Assembly: GCA_025055115.1 (NCBI GenBank)
Contig: JANWYJ010000008.1
Location: 1-44,229, forward strand
Source of the DNA: Gemmata sp.
GTDB taxonomy: Bacteria; Planctomycetota; Planctomycetia; Gemmatales; Gemmataceae
Length of the DNA stretch: 44,229 nucleotides
Direction: 5' to 3'
In this document: positions 32,742 through 39,731 of the stretch, one piece after another
Layout: each line of letters starts with the position of its first letter
Numbering within the stretch: position 1 is the stretch's first letter
The notes under the pieces: generated by a model
The model's database searches: none
What the model saw: the letters and a program-made list of their open reading frames with translations, nothing else
What the model was told of the DNA's origin: nothing
Made by a program: the position numbers and the translations under genes

Positions 32742-34328
32742 TCATCGAAGGCCGGGATGCCGTAAGACACGACCACCCAACACGTTCTGATATTCACCAT
32801 CCTTCACGGCCACGAAGCCGTTGACCAGCACCCATTTGACCCCGGTGGGGTATTGGTGCGGTTTGTCGAAGGTGGCCGTGTCGCGATAGGTCTTGGGATC
32901 GAAGACGACCACATCGGCGAAGTAACCCGGCTTGAGATAGCCGCGATCCTTCAGCCGCAGGATGTCGGCCGGCAGACCGCTGGCGCTGCGAATCGCTGCC
33001 GGAAGCGTGACGATTTGCTCCTCAATCGCGTAGAAACCGATCTTCCGCGGGAACGTCCCGTAGCTGCGGGGGTGAGGCACCGTGGGGCCGGGGCTTTGGA
33101 CGCCGCCGTCGCTGGCGGTTGCGACCCAGGGTTGTTTCATGTAAATGCGCACATCATCTTCCCGCATCCCGAAGTGGACAATCTGCGCCCCGCCGTTGCG
33201 CTCGATTTCCAGCACAATGTCGAGAGGCTTTTTCTTCTCCGCCGCAGCAATGGCGGCGATGGTCTGGCCCTGCCACTTGGGATTGTAACTGCAGCGGGCG
33301 ATTTGCAGACGGCGGCCATCGTCATCCAAATTCCGCTCGATATCCGCGCGAATCTTTGGACCTGTTTGCGGATCGTCGAGCCGGGCGACGAAATCTTTGT
33401 CCGAACCTTCACGATACCGCGCTGGCACAACCGTGGCCCGCAAGGAAGTCGAACTGGCGATGTAGGGGTACTGGTCGGCGGTCACCTCCTGCCCTTTCTG
33501 ACGCGCCGTCTCGATGAGGGCCACCGCCCGGCCCGAAGTGCCCCACGCGGCCCGGCCACTGGCCTTGATGTGGGAAATATGCACCCGGCAGCCCGACTCA
33601 CGACCAATGGTCAACGCTTCTTCAATCGCATCGAGCAACCCCGCCGACTCGTTGCGAATGTGGCTGGCGTAAAGGCCGCCGTATTGATGGACCACTTTCG
33701 CCAAGGCGATGATCTCATCGGTCTTGGCGTAGGTGCCTGGGTTGTAGATCAACCCGGTGGAGAGGCCGAAGGTACCGTCTTTCATGGCCTTCTCGACCAA
33801 CTGTTGCATTTTTTTCAACTCGTCGGCGGTCGGTGCCCGGTTGGTGTTGCCCATCACTTGCTGGCGGATGCTGTTGTGCGTGGCCAGGTGAATGACGTTG
33901 GTACCGATGCCACCGTTTTCCAGCGTCTGGAAGAAGGCCCCGGCATCGACCGGACCCGAACCACAATTCCCCGTGACCACGGTGGTACATCCTTGCCAAA
34001 CGTAATTCTTGTTGGCGCGCCCGCTTTTGCTCGTCAGCCCACTGTCGCAGTGGGTGTGCAGGTCGATGAAGCCGGGAGCGATCACCCAGCCGTGGGCGTT
34101 CACCTCGGTGGCTCCCTCAACCTTGCCGACCTGGCCCACCGCGACAATTTTCTCACCGCGGAGATGCACATCGCCGACGAAGGGCTGGCCCCCGGTGCCA
34201 TCGCAGATGGTCGCGCCACGGAAGATGATGTTCGTGTCCGGGCGGTTCGGCTCAGCCGCGACAAGGCCAACAACCGGACCGGAGATACTCACGACGGTGA
34301 TCATGAGAAGCCGCAGGCAGGTCGGCAT
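32742..34328 (-). CDS. N-acyl-D-amino-acid deacylase family amidohydrolase
   Basis: The start is ATG 34328 (MPTCLRLLMITVVSISG), with GGAGA 8 bp upstream; residues before it in the longer frame have no family match. The 528-residue product has a signal peptide ending VGLVAAEP. The amidohydrolase motifs are present: GATICDGTGG, the metal site APGFIDLHTHCDSG, TVVTGNCGSGP, GLSTGLIYNPG (the family lysine is not retained there), YASHIRNES, HISHIKASG and VATASDGGVQSPG. The C-terminal beta barrel includes LKDRGYLKPGYFADVVVFDP. Members hydrolyse N-acyl-D-amino acids or related dihydropyrimidinase-like substrates. It stands next to the tandem cyanophycinase gene, so both may handle unusual amide bonds, but they are convergent and not one operon. 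Confidence 0.93.
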   Translation of the reverse strand: MPTCLRLLMITVVSISGPVVGLVAAEPNRPDTNIIFRGATICDGTGGQPFVGDVHLRGEKIVAVGQVGKVEGATEVNAHGWVIAPGFIDLHTHCDSGLTSKSGRANKNYVWQGCTTVVTGNCGSGPVDAGAFFQTLENGGIGTNVIHLATHNSIRQQVMGNTNRAPTADELKKMQQLVEKAMKDGTFGLSTGLIYNPGTYAKTDEIIALAKVVHQYGGLYASHIRNESAGLLDAIEEALTIGRESGCRVHISHIKASGRAAWGTSGRAVALIETARQKGQEVTADQYPYIASSTSLRATVVPARYREGSDKDFVARLDDPQTGPKIRADIERNLDDDGRRLQIARCSYNPKWQGQTIAAIAAAEKKKPLDIVLEIERNGGAQIVHFGMREDDVRIYMKQPWVATASDGGVQSPGPTVPHPRSYGTFPRKIGFYAIEEQIVTLPAAIRSASGLPADILRLKDRGYLKPGYFADVVVFDPKTYRDTATFDKPHQYPTGVKWVLVNGFVAVKDGEYQNVLGGRVLRHPGLR

Positions 34329-34515
34329 GACAGGTTCTCCGCGAGGTCTTTTGGCGTCAGTGTATGCACCACAACCACCCCTGGGCACTGCGGATCGCAG
34401 CGACCAACCGCGATTGTGGACGAATTTCTGATCGCTCTATGGGCTGACTTCCGCGTGGCGATTGGTACGATAACTCCGATGGCCGCGTATCGTGGTCATC
34501 CGCGGGAGACTCTCC

Positions 34516-34971
34516 ATGATCCGCGTTCAGAAGATTCTCTATCCCACGGATTTCTCCACTTACTCGAATCTCGCATACTTCCATGCGGTGAGTTTGGCGG
34601 AGTTGCACGGGGCGAGCCTGACGGTGGTTTATGTTCATGCCCCCGGTTCGCCGGGGGATGTGTCGCATTGGCGGAACCTGTTGGAACAAGTTCGCCCGAA
34701 CAACCCGCAAATTCCCGTGCAGCATGTGTTGCTCGAAGGCGACCCGGCCAGCGAGATCACCCGCTACGCCACCGCTGCTGGGATTGACCTGATCGTGATT
34801 GGAACGCAAGGGCGCACCGGTGTCGATCGGCTGGTCCTGGGCAGTGTCGCGGAACGGGTGATGCGGGAAGCCCCCTGTACGGTGCTGGTGGTCAAACTGC
34901 CCCAAGGGACCGGCTGTGGCCCGACGCCCCAGCCTGGTTCGGCTCCTTCCCCGGGTTCCTCGGAGGCCTGA
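34516..34971 (+). CDS. Universal stress protein (UspA family)
   Basis: The start is ATG 34516 (MIRVQKILYPTDFST), with GGGAG 7 bp upstream. The 151-residue product has the Usp fold: first strand KILYPTDFS, a VYVHAP strand, and the nucleotide-binding loop GTQGRTGVDRLVLGSVAE, which fits G-x2-G-x9-G-S. The final strand is PCTVLVVKLP. It is therefore the ATP-binding type. A Pro/Ser-rich tail of about 20 residues follows the domain. UspA proteins help cells survive starvation and stress by unclear means. The stop shares one base with the ATG of the next gene (TGATG), so the two are translationally coupled. Confidence 0.95.
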   Translation: MIRVQKILYPTDFSTYSNLAYFHAVSLAELHGASLTVVYVHAPGSPGDVSHWRNLLEQVRPNNPQIPVQHVLLEGDPASEITRYATAAGIDLIVIGTQGRTGVDRLVLGSVAERVMREAPCTVLVVKLPQGTGCGPTPQPGSAPSPGSSEA

Positions 34972-35837
34972 TGTCTGCATCGGATGATGAATCGGGGTGG
35001 CCCTTACCAGGGCATTTCCGGATGGTCGTCGCCGCCGAGTTAGCGGCTGCCGGCTACTCGATCATCGCCTGGGACGAACACGGCGTGGCTCTGCGCAGCG
35101 TGTCGGGCGATGAACAATACATTGGCCTGACCAATCTTTATCGCCGCGCACGCCCCGTGCCTCCGGACGAATGGCCCGCGCTGGTGCGTGAATTCCTCAA
35201 CCGGCTCACCCGCGTCCAAACTCACGACATTCCGACCGATCTCACGACCGTGGCCGATCGTTTACGGCCGCGCTTAGGCCGGCCCTTCGACCGCCAGCAA
35301 GCGCATCCGTGGGGCATGCCGCTGGCCGGCACGCCCTTGGAAATCACCTTGGTCATCGACTTTCCGCACACCATGGCCTACATCACCGCGGATATGCTGG
35401 CCCGAAGTCGCCAGCGCGGTGAGGATTTGCTTGACATCGCCCTCCACAATTTGCGGAACATCACGCCCCCGGATTACCTCGAGCGTGTCTCAGACGAACT
35501 CGATATCTCGGTGGGCAGTTTGGGCGATGGCTACGACGCCGCCCGGGCCTTGATCATCGAGGCACTTCTGCCCGATACCCCTGCGGGGCATTGGCTGGTC
35601 ATTCCCAGCCGCGATGAACTGGCGGTCTGGCCGGTGTCGTTGGCGGGGCTGGGCCGCATTCACATTCTCAAGATGTTCGCCGAAGAAAACTTCCGCGAAC
35701 ACGCCTACCCCATCGCCAACGACGTTTTCTGGGTGTGGCGCGGCCGTTGGTACCCCTTTGGGGTGACCCTCCGAGGCAACGACGTGGTTATCGACGCCCC
35801 CGAACCCTTTGGCGAAGCCCTCGCCGCACTCCGCTAA
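34971..35837 (+). CDS. DUF1444-like cytoplasmic protein
   Basis: This 288-residue protein has no signal peptide or membrane helix. It resembles the DUF1444 (UPF0354) family in its order of blocks: LPGHFRMVVAAELAAAGY, YIGLTNLYRRARPV, the central LRPRLGRPFD, ITLVIDFPHTMAYITADML, LHNLRNITPPDYLERV and a late LVIPSRDELAVWP. Function in that family is unknown to me. It is co-translated with the universal stress gene upstream. The pair therefore suggests a stress-related cytoplasmic role, which is inference from position only. It ends 34 bp before an 18-bp GC-only palindrome. Confidence 0.75.
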   Translation: MSASDDESGWPLPGHFRMVVAAELAAAGYSIIAWDEHGVALRSVSGDEQYIGLTNLYRRARPVPPDEWPALVREFLNRLTRVQTHDIPTDLTTVADRLRPRLGRPFDRQQAHPWGMPLAGTPLEITLVIDFPHTMAYITADMLARSRQRGEDLLDIALHNLRNITPPDYLERVSDELDISVGSLGDGYDAARALIIEALLPDTPAGHWLVIPSRDELAVWPVSLAGLGRIHILKMFAEENFREHAYPIANDVFWVWRGRWYPFGVTLRGNDVVIDAPEPFGEALAALR

Positions 35838-35871
35838 CCACCAACGACTGGCATCGGTTGGCAATCCCGAG

Positions 35872-35889
35872 GCGGCCGCATGCGGCCGC
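35872..35889. repeat. 18-bp perfect palindrome
   Basis: GCGGCCGCATGCGGCCGC is exactly self-complementary. It lies in the 179-bp gap between the convergent DUF1444-like gene and the zinc-ribbon gene. It could form a tight stem in RNA from both strands and so act as a two-way terminator, or be a protein-binding site. No T-run follows. Confidence 0.85.
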
Positions 35890-36016
35890 GGTGGCGTTGT
35901 GTCGGTTCGCCCGTACACGATCACGCCGGGAACTGAGTTCGACACTTCGTAGTCCGCCGCGGCGGCTGGGTGCTGGTCCGTAGGGGTGGCAGAAGCGCAT
36001 CGGAGTGGGAGGGGGG

Positions 36017-37258
36017 TTACTTCGCATCGGCCAGGAAACGCTGGAGGAGGCGGGCACTGGTGGCCGGATCGAAGGGGGCCACGAAGTGTGCGAACGGACC
36101 GTCACCGCCGGCCTGGGCCGTAGCGATTTCGGCCGCCCGGGCGTGGAAATAGGTTCGGACACGCTGGGCGATGGTGTCGTCGGCCGCCCGGACCATCAAT
36201 TGCAGCCGGGGTGGGGGGGCAAGGCAGAGCGCCAGGTAGGCACCGCGGCCGTCCCGTACCACCGGGAGCCATTCTTGGACGTTCGGGGGAGCCAGCAGCT
36301 TCACCAGGGGTTTTTGGGTCCAATCGCTGGCGTCGTCGGCGATGGCCCACAGAGCAGCGTCCGCGGGTAGCTCGTCGAACAGCCGGCCGAGGCGCAGTTG
36401 CGGGCCGCCGGGGCCGTGATGCGTCTTGGTCGCCATCACCACACTCTCGACCCAGCCGACAACCCAGACCGTGGCCGAGAGCCGAGCTAAGCCGAGCGGC
36501 AGGGGGGAATCCTTCCATTGAATGTTGTAGTGCGGTGCTTTTCCCGGGGCCGGCTTGGCCTGGAGCCGGGCCAGGAAATGCTCTTCATCCGCGATCGGTT
36601 GCTGCAACACCACGACGACCAGGGCTTGCGGTGGCTCGCCCGCATCCCCGAGGAACGCTCCACCGACCAAGTGGTGAATCTGCGGCAACGGAATCCCCAG
36701 TTGATCGAGGAACGAAAACAGCTGTGGCGGAATGCCGGCTTCGGTCAAAAGTTCGCGGATCGGCTGCTGACGGCGTTCGGCGAAGGCTAGAGCTGGCCCG
36801 GGTTGGAAGGCAAATACCACGTTGCAGCGTTCGGGCAGGAAACCCAGCCCGCTCAATTCCCGGGGCGGTACGACGGTTGCAGCCGGGCGTTCCGCCGTGG
36901 GGGGATGGGGCCGGGGGGTGAAGTAGACGGCTAAACCGATCACGACTGCCCCAACGGCAAGGAGGGCGAGCCACTGGCGACGGGATGAGGAGCGGTGGGT
37001 GGGTGAGGGGGCCGCCAGGGCGTCAACGGTGCGAGGGGCGGGCTTGAGGGCGGGCGATGACGCAGCTGGGGAGTCCAGGGTCGCGGGTGAGGGCTTGAGG
37101 GCAGCGGTGGCCGAAGAGGGCAACGCCGCGGTGGCGTCGGGCTGACCCCGGAGGGGAACACGGTCGCCACAGCGGGGACAGATCACCCGGCGATCGGCGG
37201 GCAGGATAGCCAGGGTGAATTGCGTATTGCACGATGGACACGCCAGGCACACACTCAT
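36017..37258 (-). CDS. Zinc-ribbon membrane protein, function unknown
   Basis: The start is ATG 37258, with GAGG 7 bp upstream; a GTG at 37264 is too close to that site. The 413-residue product opens with a zinc ribbon (CPSC...CPRC, in CLACPSCNTQF and VICPRCGDRVPL), as in MJ0042-type N-terminal fingers. A Pro/Ala/Ser-rich linker follows, then one membrane helix (WLALLAVGAVVIGLAVYF, about 97-114). The periplasmic C-terminal part (about 140-413) begins LGFLPERCNVVFAFQPGPAL. It matches a common planctomycete pattern of unknown function that resembles DUF3352-like proteins (RFL and LPADAALWAIADD segments). It is divergent from fabI by 156 bp. No enzymatic motif is seen. Confidence 0.8.
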   Translation of the reverse strand: MSVCLACPSCNTQFTLAILPADRRVICPRCGDRVPLRGQPDATAALPSSATAALKPSPATLDSPAASSPALKPAPRTVDALAAPSPTHRSSSRRQWLALLAVGAVVIGLAVYFTPRPHPPTAERPAATVVPPRELSGLGFLPERCNVVFAFQPGPALAFAERRQQPIRELLTEAGIPPQLFSFLDQLGIPLPQIHHLVGGAFLGDAGEPPQALVVVVLQQPIADEEHFLARLQAKPAPGKAPHYNIQWKDSPLPLGLARLSATVWVVGWVESVVMATKTHHGPGGPQLRLGRLFDELPADAALWAIADDASDWTQKPLVKLLAPPNVQEWLPVVRDGRGAYLALCLAPPPRLQLMVRAADDTIAQRVRTYFHARAAEIATAQAGGDGPFAHFVAPFDPATSARLLQRFLADAK

Positions 37259-37414
37259 GCTCACGCCTCGCGGAAAAGAGTCTGCGGTTATTGTCGGTCG
37301 CTTGTCTGGCGGCGGCTATACCGCCGCTGCGGTTGCCCTGGAGCGAACCGGCAGATATACGAGTGGAAAAGCGTTGTCGCAAAACCGCAGTTCACTTTCA
37401 CAAAGGATAGAACA

Positions 37415-38314
37415 ATGATCCCGATCGATTTTTCCGGCAAGGTGGCCCTCGTGACGGGTGTGGGCGACAACAAAAGCTTCGCCTGGTATATCGGCAAAGC
37501 CCTGCAACACGCCGGGGCCACGATTGTGTTGGCTGTTCATCCGCGGATGCTCAACATTGTGGAGAATCTGCTCACTTCGACGGATGCCGACGACGTGGCC
37601 CGGCGGAAGCTCCCGGATGGCTCGGAATTCCGGCCTGTGAAAATGTTCCGCTGCGATGTCAGTTACGACACCATGGCCGATGTCCGACTCGAGGCGATGC
37701 CCGAAGCGCAACGGCGGCATTACGCCAAGTATACCGAGGATTACAGCGTCAGCGGCGTGGTGAACGCCGTTGGCCAGGAATTCGGCGGCATCGACATTCT
37801 CATCCACTCGGTGGCTTTTAGCCGGGAGGTGACCAAACCACTGATCGACACCAGCCGTTCCGCGTATCACGAAGCGATGAGTATTTCTGCCTATTCGCTG
37901 GTCAGCTTGGTGCGGGCCGCTGTGCCGTACATGGCCAACCGGCCGGGTGGGGCCAGCGTGGTGGGGCTGACGTATGTCGCGGCCGAACGGGTGGTGCCGC
38001 ACTACGGTGGCGGTATGGCGACCTGCAAAGCGGCCCTGCAGAGCGACGCCAAGCAACTGGCGTGGTTTGTGGGCGATAAGAACATTCGTGTGAATCTGAT
38101 CTCCGCCGGACCCTATGCCAGCCGGGCGGCCCGGGCCATCAATCCCGATTTCGACAAGCTCATTGCCCATGCTGCGGAGCATTCGCCGCTGCGCCGCCCC
38201 ATCGAACCGGAAGAAGTCGCCAACGCTACCGTCTACCTATGCAGCCCGCTGGCTAGCGCGGTCACCGGGCAAATCCTCTACGTCGATTGTGGCTATAACA
38301 TCATGGGCACTTAG
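37415..38314 (+). CDS. fabI: Enoyl-ACP reductase FabI, plant/chlamydial type
   Basis: FabI carries out the last, NAD(P)H-dependent reduction of each fatty-acid elongation round. The start is ATG 37415, with AAGGA 8 bp upstream; the longer frame overlaps the divergent zinc-ribbon gene. The 299-residue protein has the nucleotide loop TGVGDNKSFAWYIGKAL and the catalytic pair Tyr197 and Lys205 (HYGGGMATCKAALQSD), with a second Tyr ten residues before. The end is SPLASAVTGQILYVDCGYNIMG. The Tyr-x7-Lys spacing and the YGGGM..(A/C)KAAL sequence match plant, apicomplexan and Chlamydia ENR rather than E. coli FabI (Tyr-x6-Lys, 262 residues). The inserted stretches, including RKLPDGSEFRPVKMF, agree. 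Confidence 0.95.
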   Translation: MIPIDFSGKVALVTGVGDNKSFAWYIGKALQHAGATIVLAVHPRMLNIVENLLTSTDADDVARRKLPDGSEFRPVKMFRCDVSYDTMADVRLEAMPEAQRRHYAKYTEDYSVSGVVNAVGQEFGGIDILIHSVAFSREVTKPLIDTSRSAYHEAMSISAYSLVSLVRAAVPYMANRPGGASVVGLTYVAAERVVPHYGGGMATCKAALQSDAKQLAWFVGDKNIRVNLISAGPYASRAARAINPDFDKLIAHAAEHSPLRRPIEPEEVANATVYLCSPLASAVTGQILYVDCGYNIMGT

Positions 38315-38347
38315 CATTTTATGATAGGAACTTAGCATTTTATGGGA
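38309..38347. repeat. AT-rich partial tandem repeat after fabI
   Basis: ACTTAGCATTTTATGATAGGA (38309-38329) is followed directly by ACTTAGCATTTTATGGGA (38330-38347), and a weaker third piece (ATTTAACATTT) comes next. The first copy overlaps the fabI stop codon. Its low GC content stands out from the surroundings. It may be a downstream regulatory or terminator-like region, or the promoter region of the following gene. Confidence 0.8.
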
Positions 38348-38412
38348 ATTTAACATTTCTTGCTGTATCATTGCTCCGGTCTTCTCTTCACCACCCGATT
38401 TGAGGGATTCCT

Positions 38413-38988
38413 GTGTCAATTCCGATCGTGTGTTCGGGCTGTCAAGCCAAGCTGAATGCGCCTGACACGGCCGCGGGCAAAAAAGTGAAGTGCCCCAAGT
38501 GCGGAACCGTTGTTCCCGTCGCGGCCTTTGTCGGCTTTGAAGTGGTGGAGGAAGAACCGCCGCCGCCCGCGGTGGCCCCCGCCACGGCCACGCCGGCAGT
38601 CAGAGCGGCTGCAAAACCGGTTGTTGTGTCACTCGACGATGACGACGACGAGCCGCCGTCGCGGCCGAAAGCCCGTGCCCGACAACGCGCTGCGGACGAC
38701 GATTTCGACGATGACGTTAAACCCAAAAGGAAGAAAAAGACCGCCGATCAGGCAGGCGGCGTCTCACTGGCCCGGCACATCATCGGGGCGGTAGTGCTCG
38801 TCATTCTTCTGGGAGTTGCCGGCTACATTTTCTATGACAAATTCGGGAAAAAAGACGACGCTGAAACCACGCCGGCCTCCAGTAATACCAATCCGTCACC
38901 TCCGCGTCCGAATCCGCCCTCACCCCCGGGTGGGAACTTCCCCCAGCCCGGCCCGGTCATGCCCCCAGTCATGCCCGGACCGCGCTAA
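38413..38988 (+). CDS. Zinc-ribbon single-pass membrane protein
   Basis: This 191-residue protein starts at GTG 38413, with GAGGG 7 bp upstream. An N-terminal zinc ribbon (residues about 5-35, CSGCQAKLNAP and KCPKCGTVVPV) is followed by a disordered, strongly acidic and then basic linker (DDDDDEPPSRPKARAR, KPKRKKKT). One membrane helix lies at about 120-140 (HIIGAVVLVILLGVAGYIFY), and a Pro/Asn-rich tail ends in repeated PPRPNPPSPPG and MPPVMPG. No enzyme is suggested. It is the kind of membrane-anchored zinc-ribbon protein abundant in planctomycetes. It is 98 bp behind fabI, separated by AT-rich repeats, and may have its own promoter. Confidence 0.85.
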   Translation: MSIPIVCSGCQAKLNAPDTAAGKKVKCPKCGTVVPVAAFVGFEVVEEEPPPPAVAPATATPAVRAAAKPVVVSLDDDDDEPPSRPKARARQRAADDDFDDDVKPKRKKKTADQAGGVSLARHIIGAVVLVILLGVAGYIFYDKFGKKDDAETTPASSNTNPSPPRPNPPSPPGGNFPQPGPVMPPVMPGPR

Positions 38989-39329
38989 CCTAACCCCACG
39001 ATCCCCCTGCCACCGGGGCCTAAGCCCACTTTCCCCGAAACATCCACGGCCATCCGGTGACCGATACCGATCGGCAAAGGGTGAAAAAAGTTATCGCAAT
39101 CATCGACCAATTCCGCGGCTTTGTGGGAAGGGGTCACCCCTCAGCTGCGGAGTGTGACCGATCAGCTGCGGAGTGTGACCGATCTCGAATCGCTAAGGAG
39201 GTCCTAGGTGCCCGGGGCGAAAAATTTCCGGACAATTCCTGTTGCCGAATTGGCCCGGGCGACGTAATTCTTTACTAACTCGCTGTGCCTGCGAAGGCTG
39301 CGGGTTACTGACAACTAATTATCGGTGAG
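38989..39329. other. Intergenic region upstream of the riboswitch
   Basis: This stretch of 341 bp contains no credible gene. A 73-codon frame at 39057-39278 merely translates the 21-bp tandem repeat and has no ribosome site. A candidate promoter for the downstream operon is TTGCCG (39242-39247), 17 bp from TAATTC (39265-39270). This is weak evidence, but the start would fall shortly before the aptamer. A small inverted pair CCCC/GGGG at about 39005-39018 may end the zinc-ribbon transcript. Confidence 0.45.
39141..39182. repeat. 21-bp perfect tandem duplication
   Basis: TCAGCTGCGGAGTGTGACCG plus A occurs twice without mismatch (39141-39161, 39162-39182). It lies about 150 bp upstream of the SAM riboswitch. 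Because the unit is 21 bp it keeps frame in a false ORF. Confidence 0.9.
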
Positions 39330-39556
39330 CATCTTATCCAGAGTGGCCGAGGGTCCAGGCCCGACGACGCCACAGCAACCGGGTGAGAAAGCGCGACCGG
39401 GGATTTGTGATACTTCACCCACCGACCGTATCCCGATTCTCGGGATGAGTCACGAATCGCCAGTCTCTCTTTCCGCTGCTGGTGCTAACTCCTGCCCGGC
39501 CCATACCACCGCGGCGTCGATCCGCCGCGACGGTCAGACCGGGGAAGATAAGATCT
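39330..39556 (+). promoter_or_regulatory. SAM-I (S-box) riboswitch with expanded P3
   Basis: The aptamer core is complete. P1 is ATCTTATC (39331-39338) paired with GATAAGAT (39547-39554). The P2/kink-turn region reads AGAGTGGCCGAGGG then GGCCCGACGACGCCAC, with GTGG/CCAC pairing. The invariant GCAACC is at 39375-39380. The invariant GGTGCTAACTCC is at 39481-39492. P4 closes with CCCGG/CCGGG (39495-39499 with 39539-39543) around a GCGGCG/CGCCGC hairpin. Between GCAACC and GGTGCTAA lie 100 nt instead of the usual short P3; they hold stems GGGTGA/TCACCC and ATCCCG/CGGGAT. It senses S-adenosylmethionine in the leader of the thrC-like operon. Confidence 0.92.
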
Positions 39557-39590
39557 CGCGTGGGGCACTTCCTCCACCGTTCTCTTATCT
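39546..39590 (+). promoter_or_regulatory. Putative expression-platform helix competing with P1
   Basis: AGATAAGA (39546-39553) contains most of the 3' strand of aptamer P1 and can pair instead with TCTTATCT (39583-39590). GTGG (39560-39563) with CCAC (39574-39577) extends the alternative hairpin. The two folds are mutually exclusive, as expected of a riboswitch switch. There is no T-run after it, and the thrC start is 140 nt further on. The mode (termination, Rho or translation) therefore cannot be settled by eye. Confidence 0.55.
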
Positions 39591-39731
39591 CGCCGCACAC
39601 CGCCCGACCCGGTGGTGCCACCCTGGCTCAGAACCGCTCCCGATCGGCCACACGCCACAATGGCTGGGCTATCCCCACCACCAGCCACCGGCGTGTGCGT
39701 GAACCACCGACCGATTCCGAGGAGGATTTCC

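Noticed and set aside
32853-34787. 644-codon plus-strand open frame opposite the deacylase gene
   Set aside because: It is antisense to a clear amidohydrolase and has no signal, domain or ribosome site. Its end also runs through the usp start.
39057-39278. 73-codon ORF upstream of the riboswitch
   Set aside because: It mainly translates the 21-bp tandem repeat and has no ribosome site or recognisable fold.
39325-39453. Shorter riboswitch closed by GTGAGCATC with GATGAGTCAC
   Set aside because: That pairing leaves out the invariant GGTGCTAACTCC and P4. The GATAAGAT strand further downstream gives the proper S-box P1.
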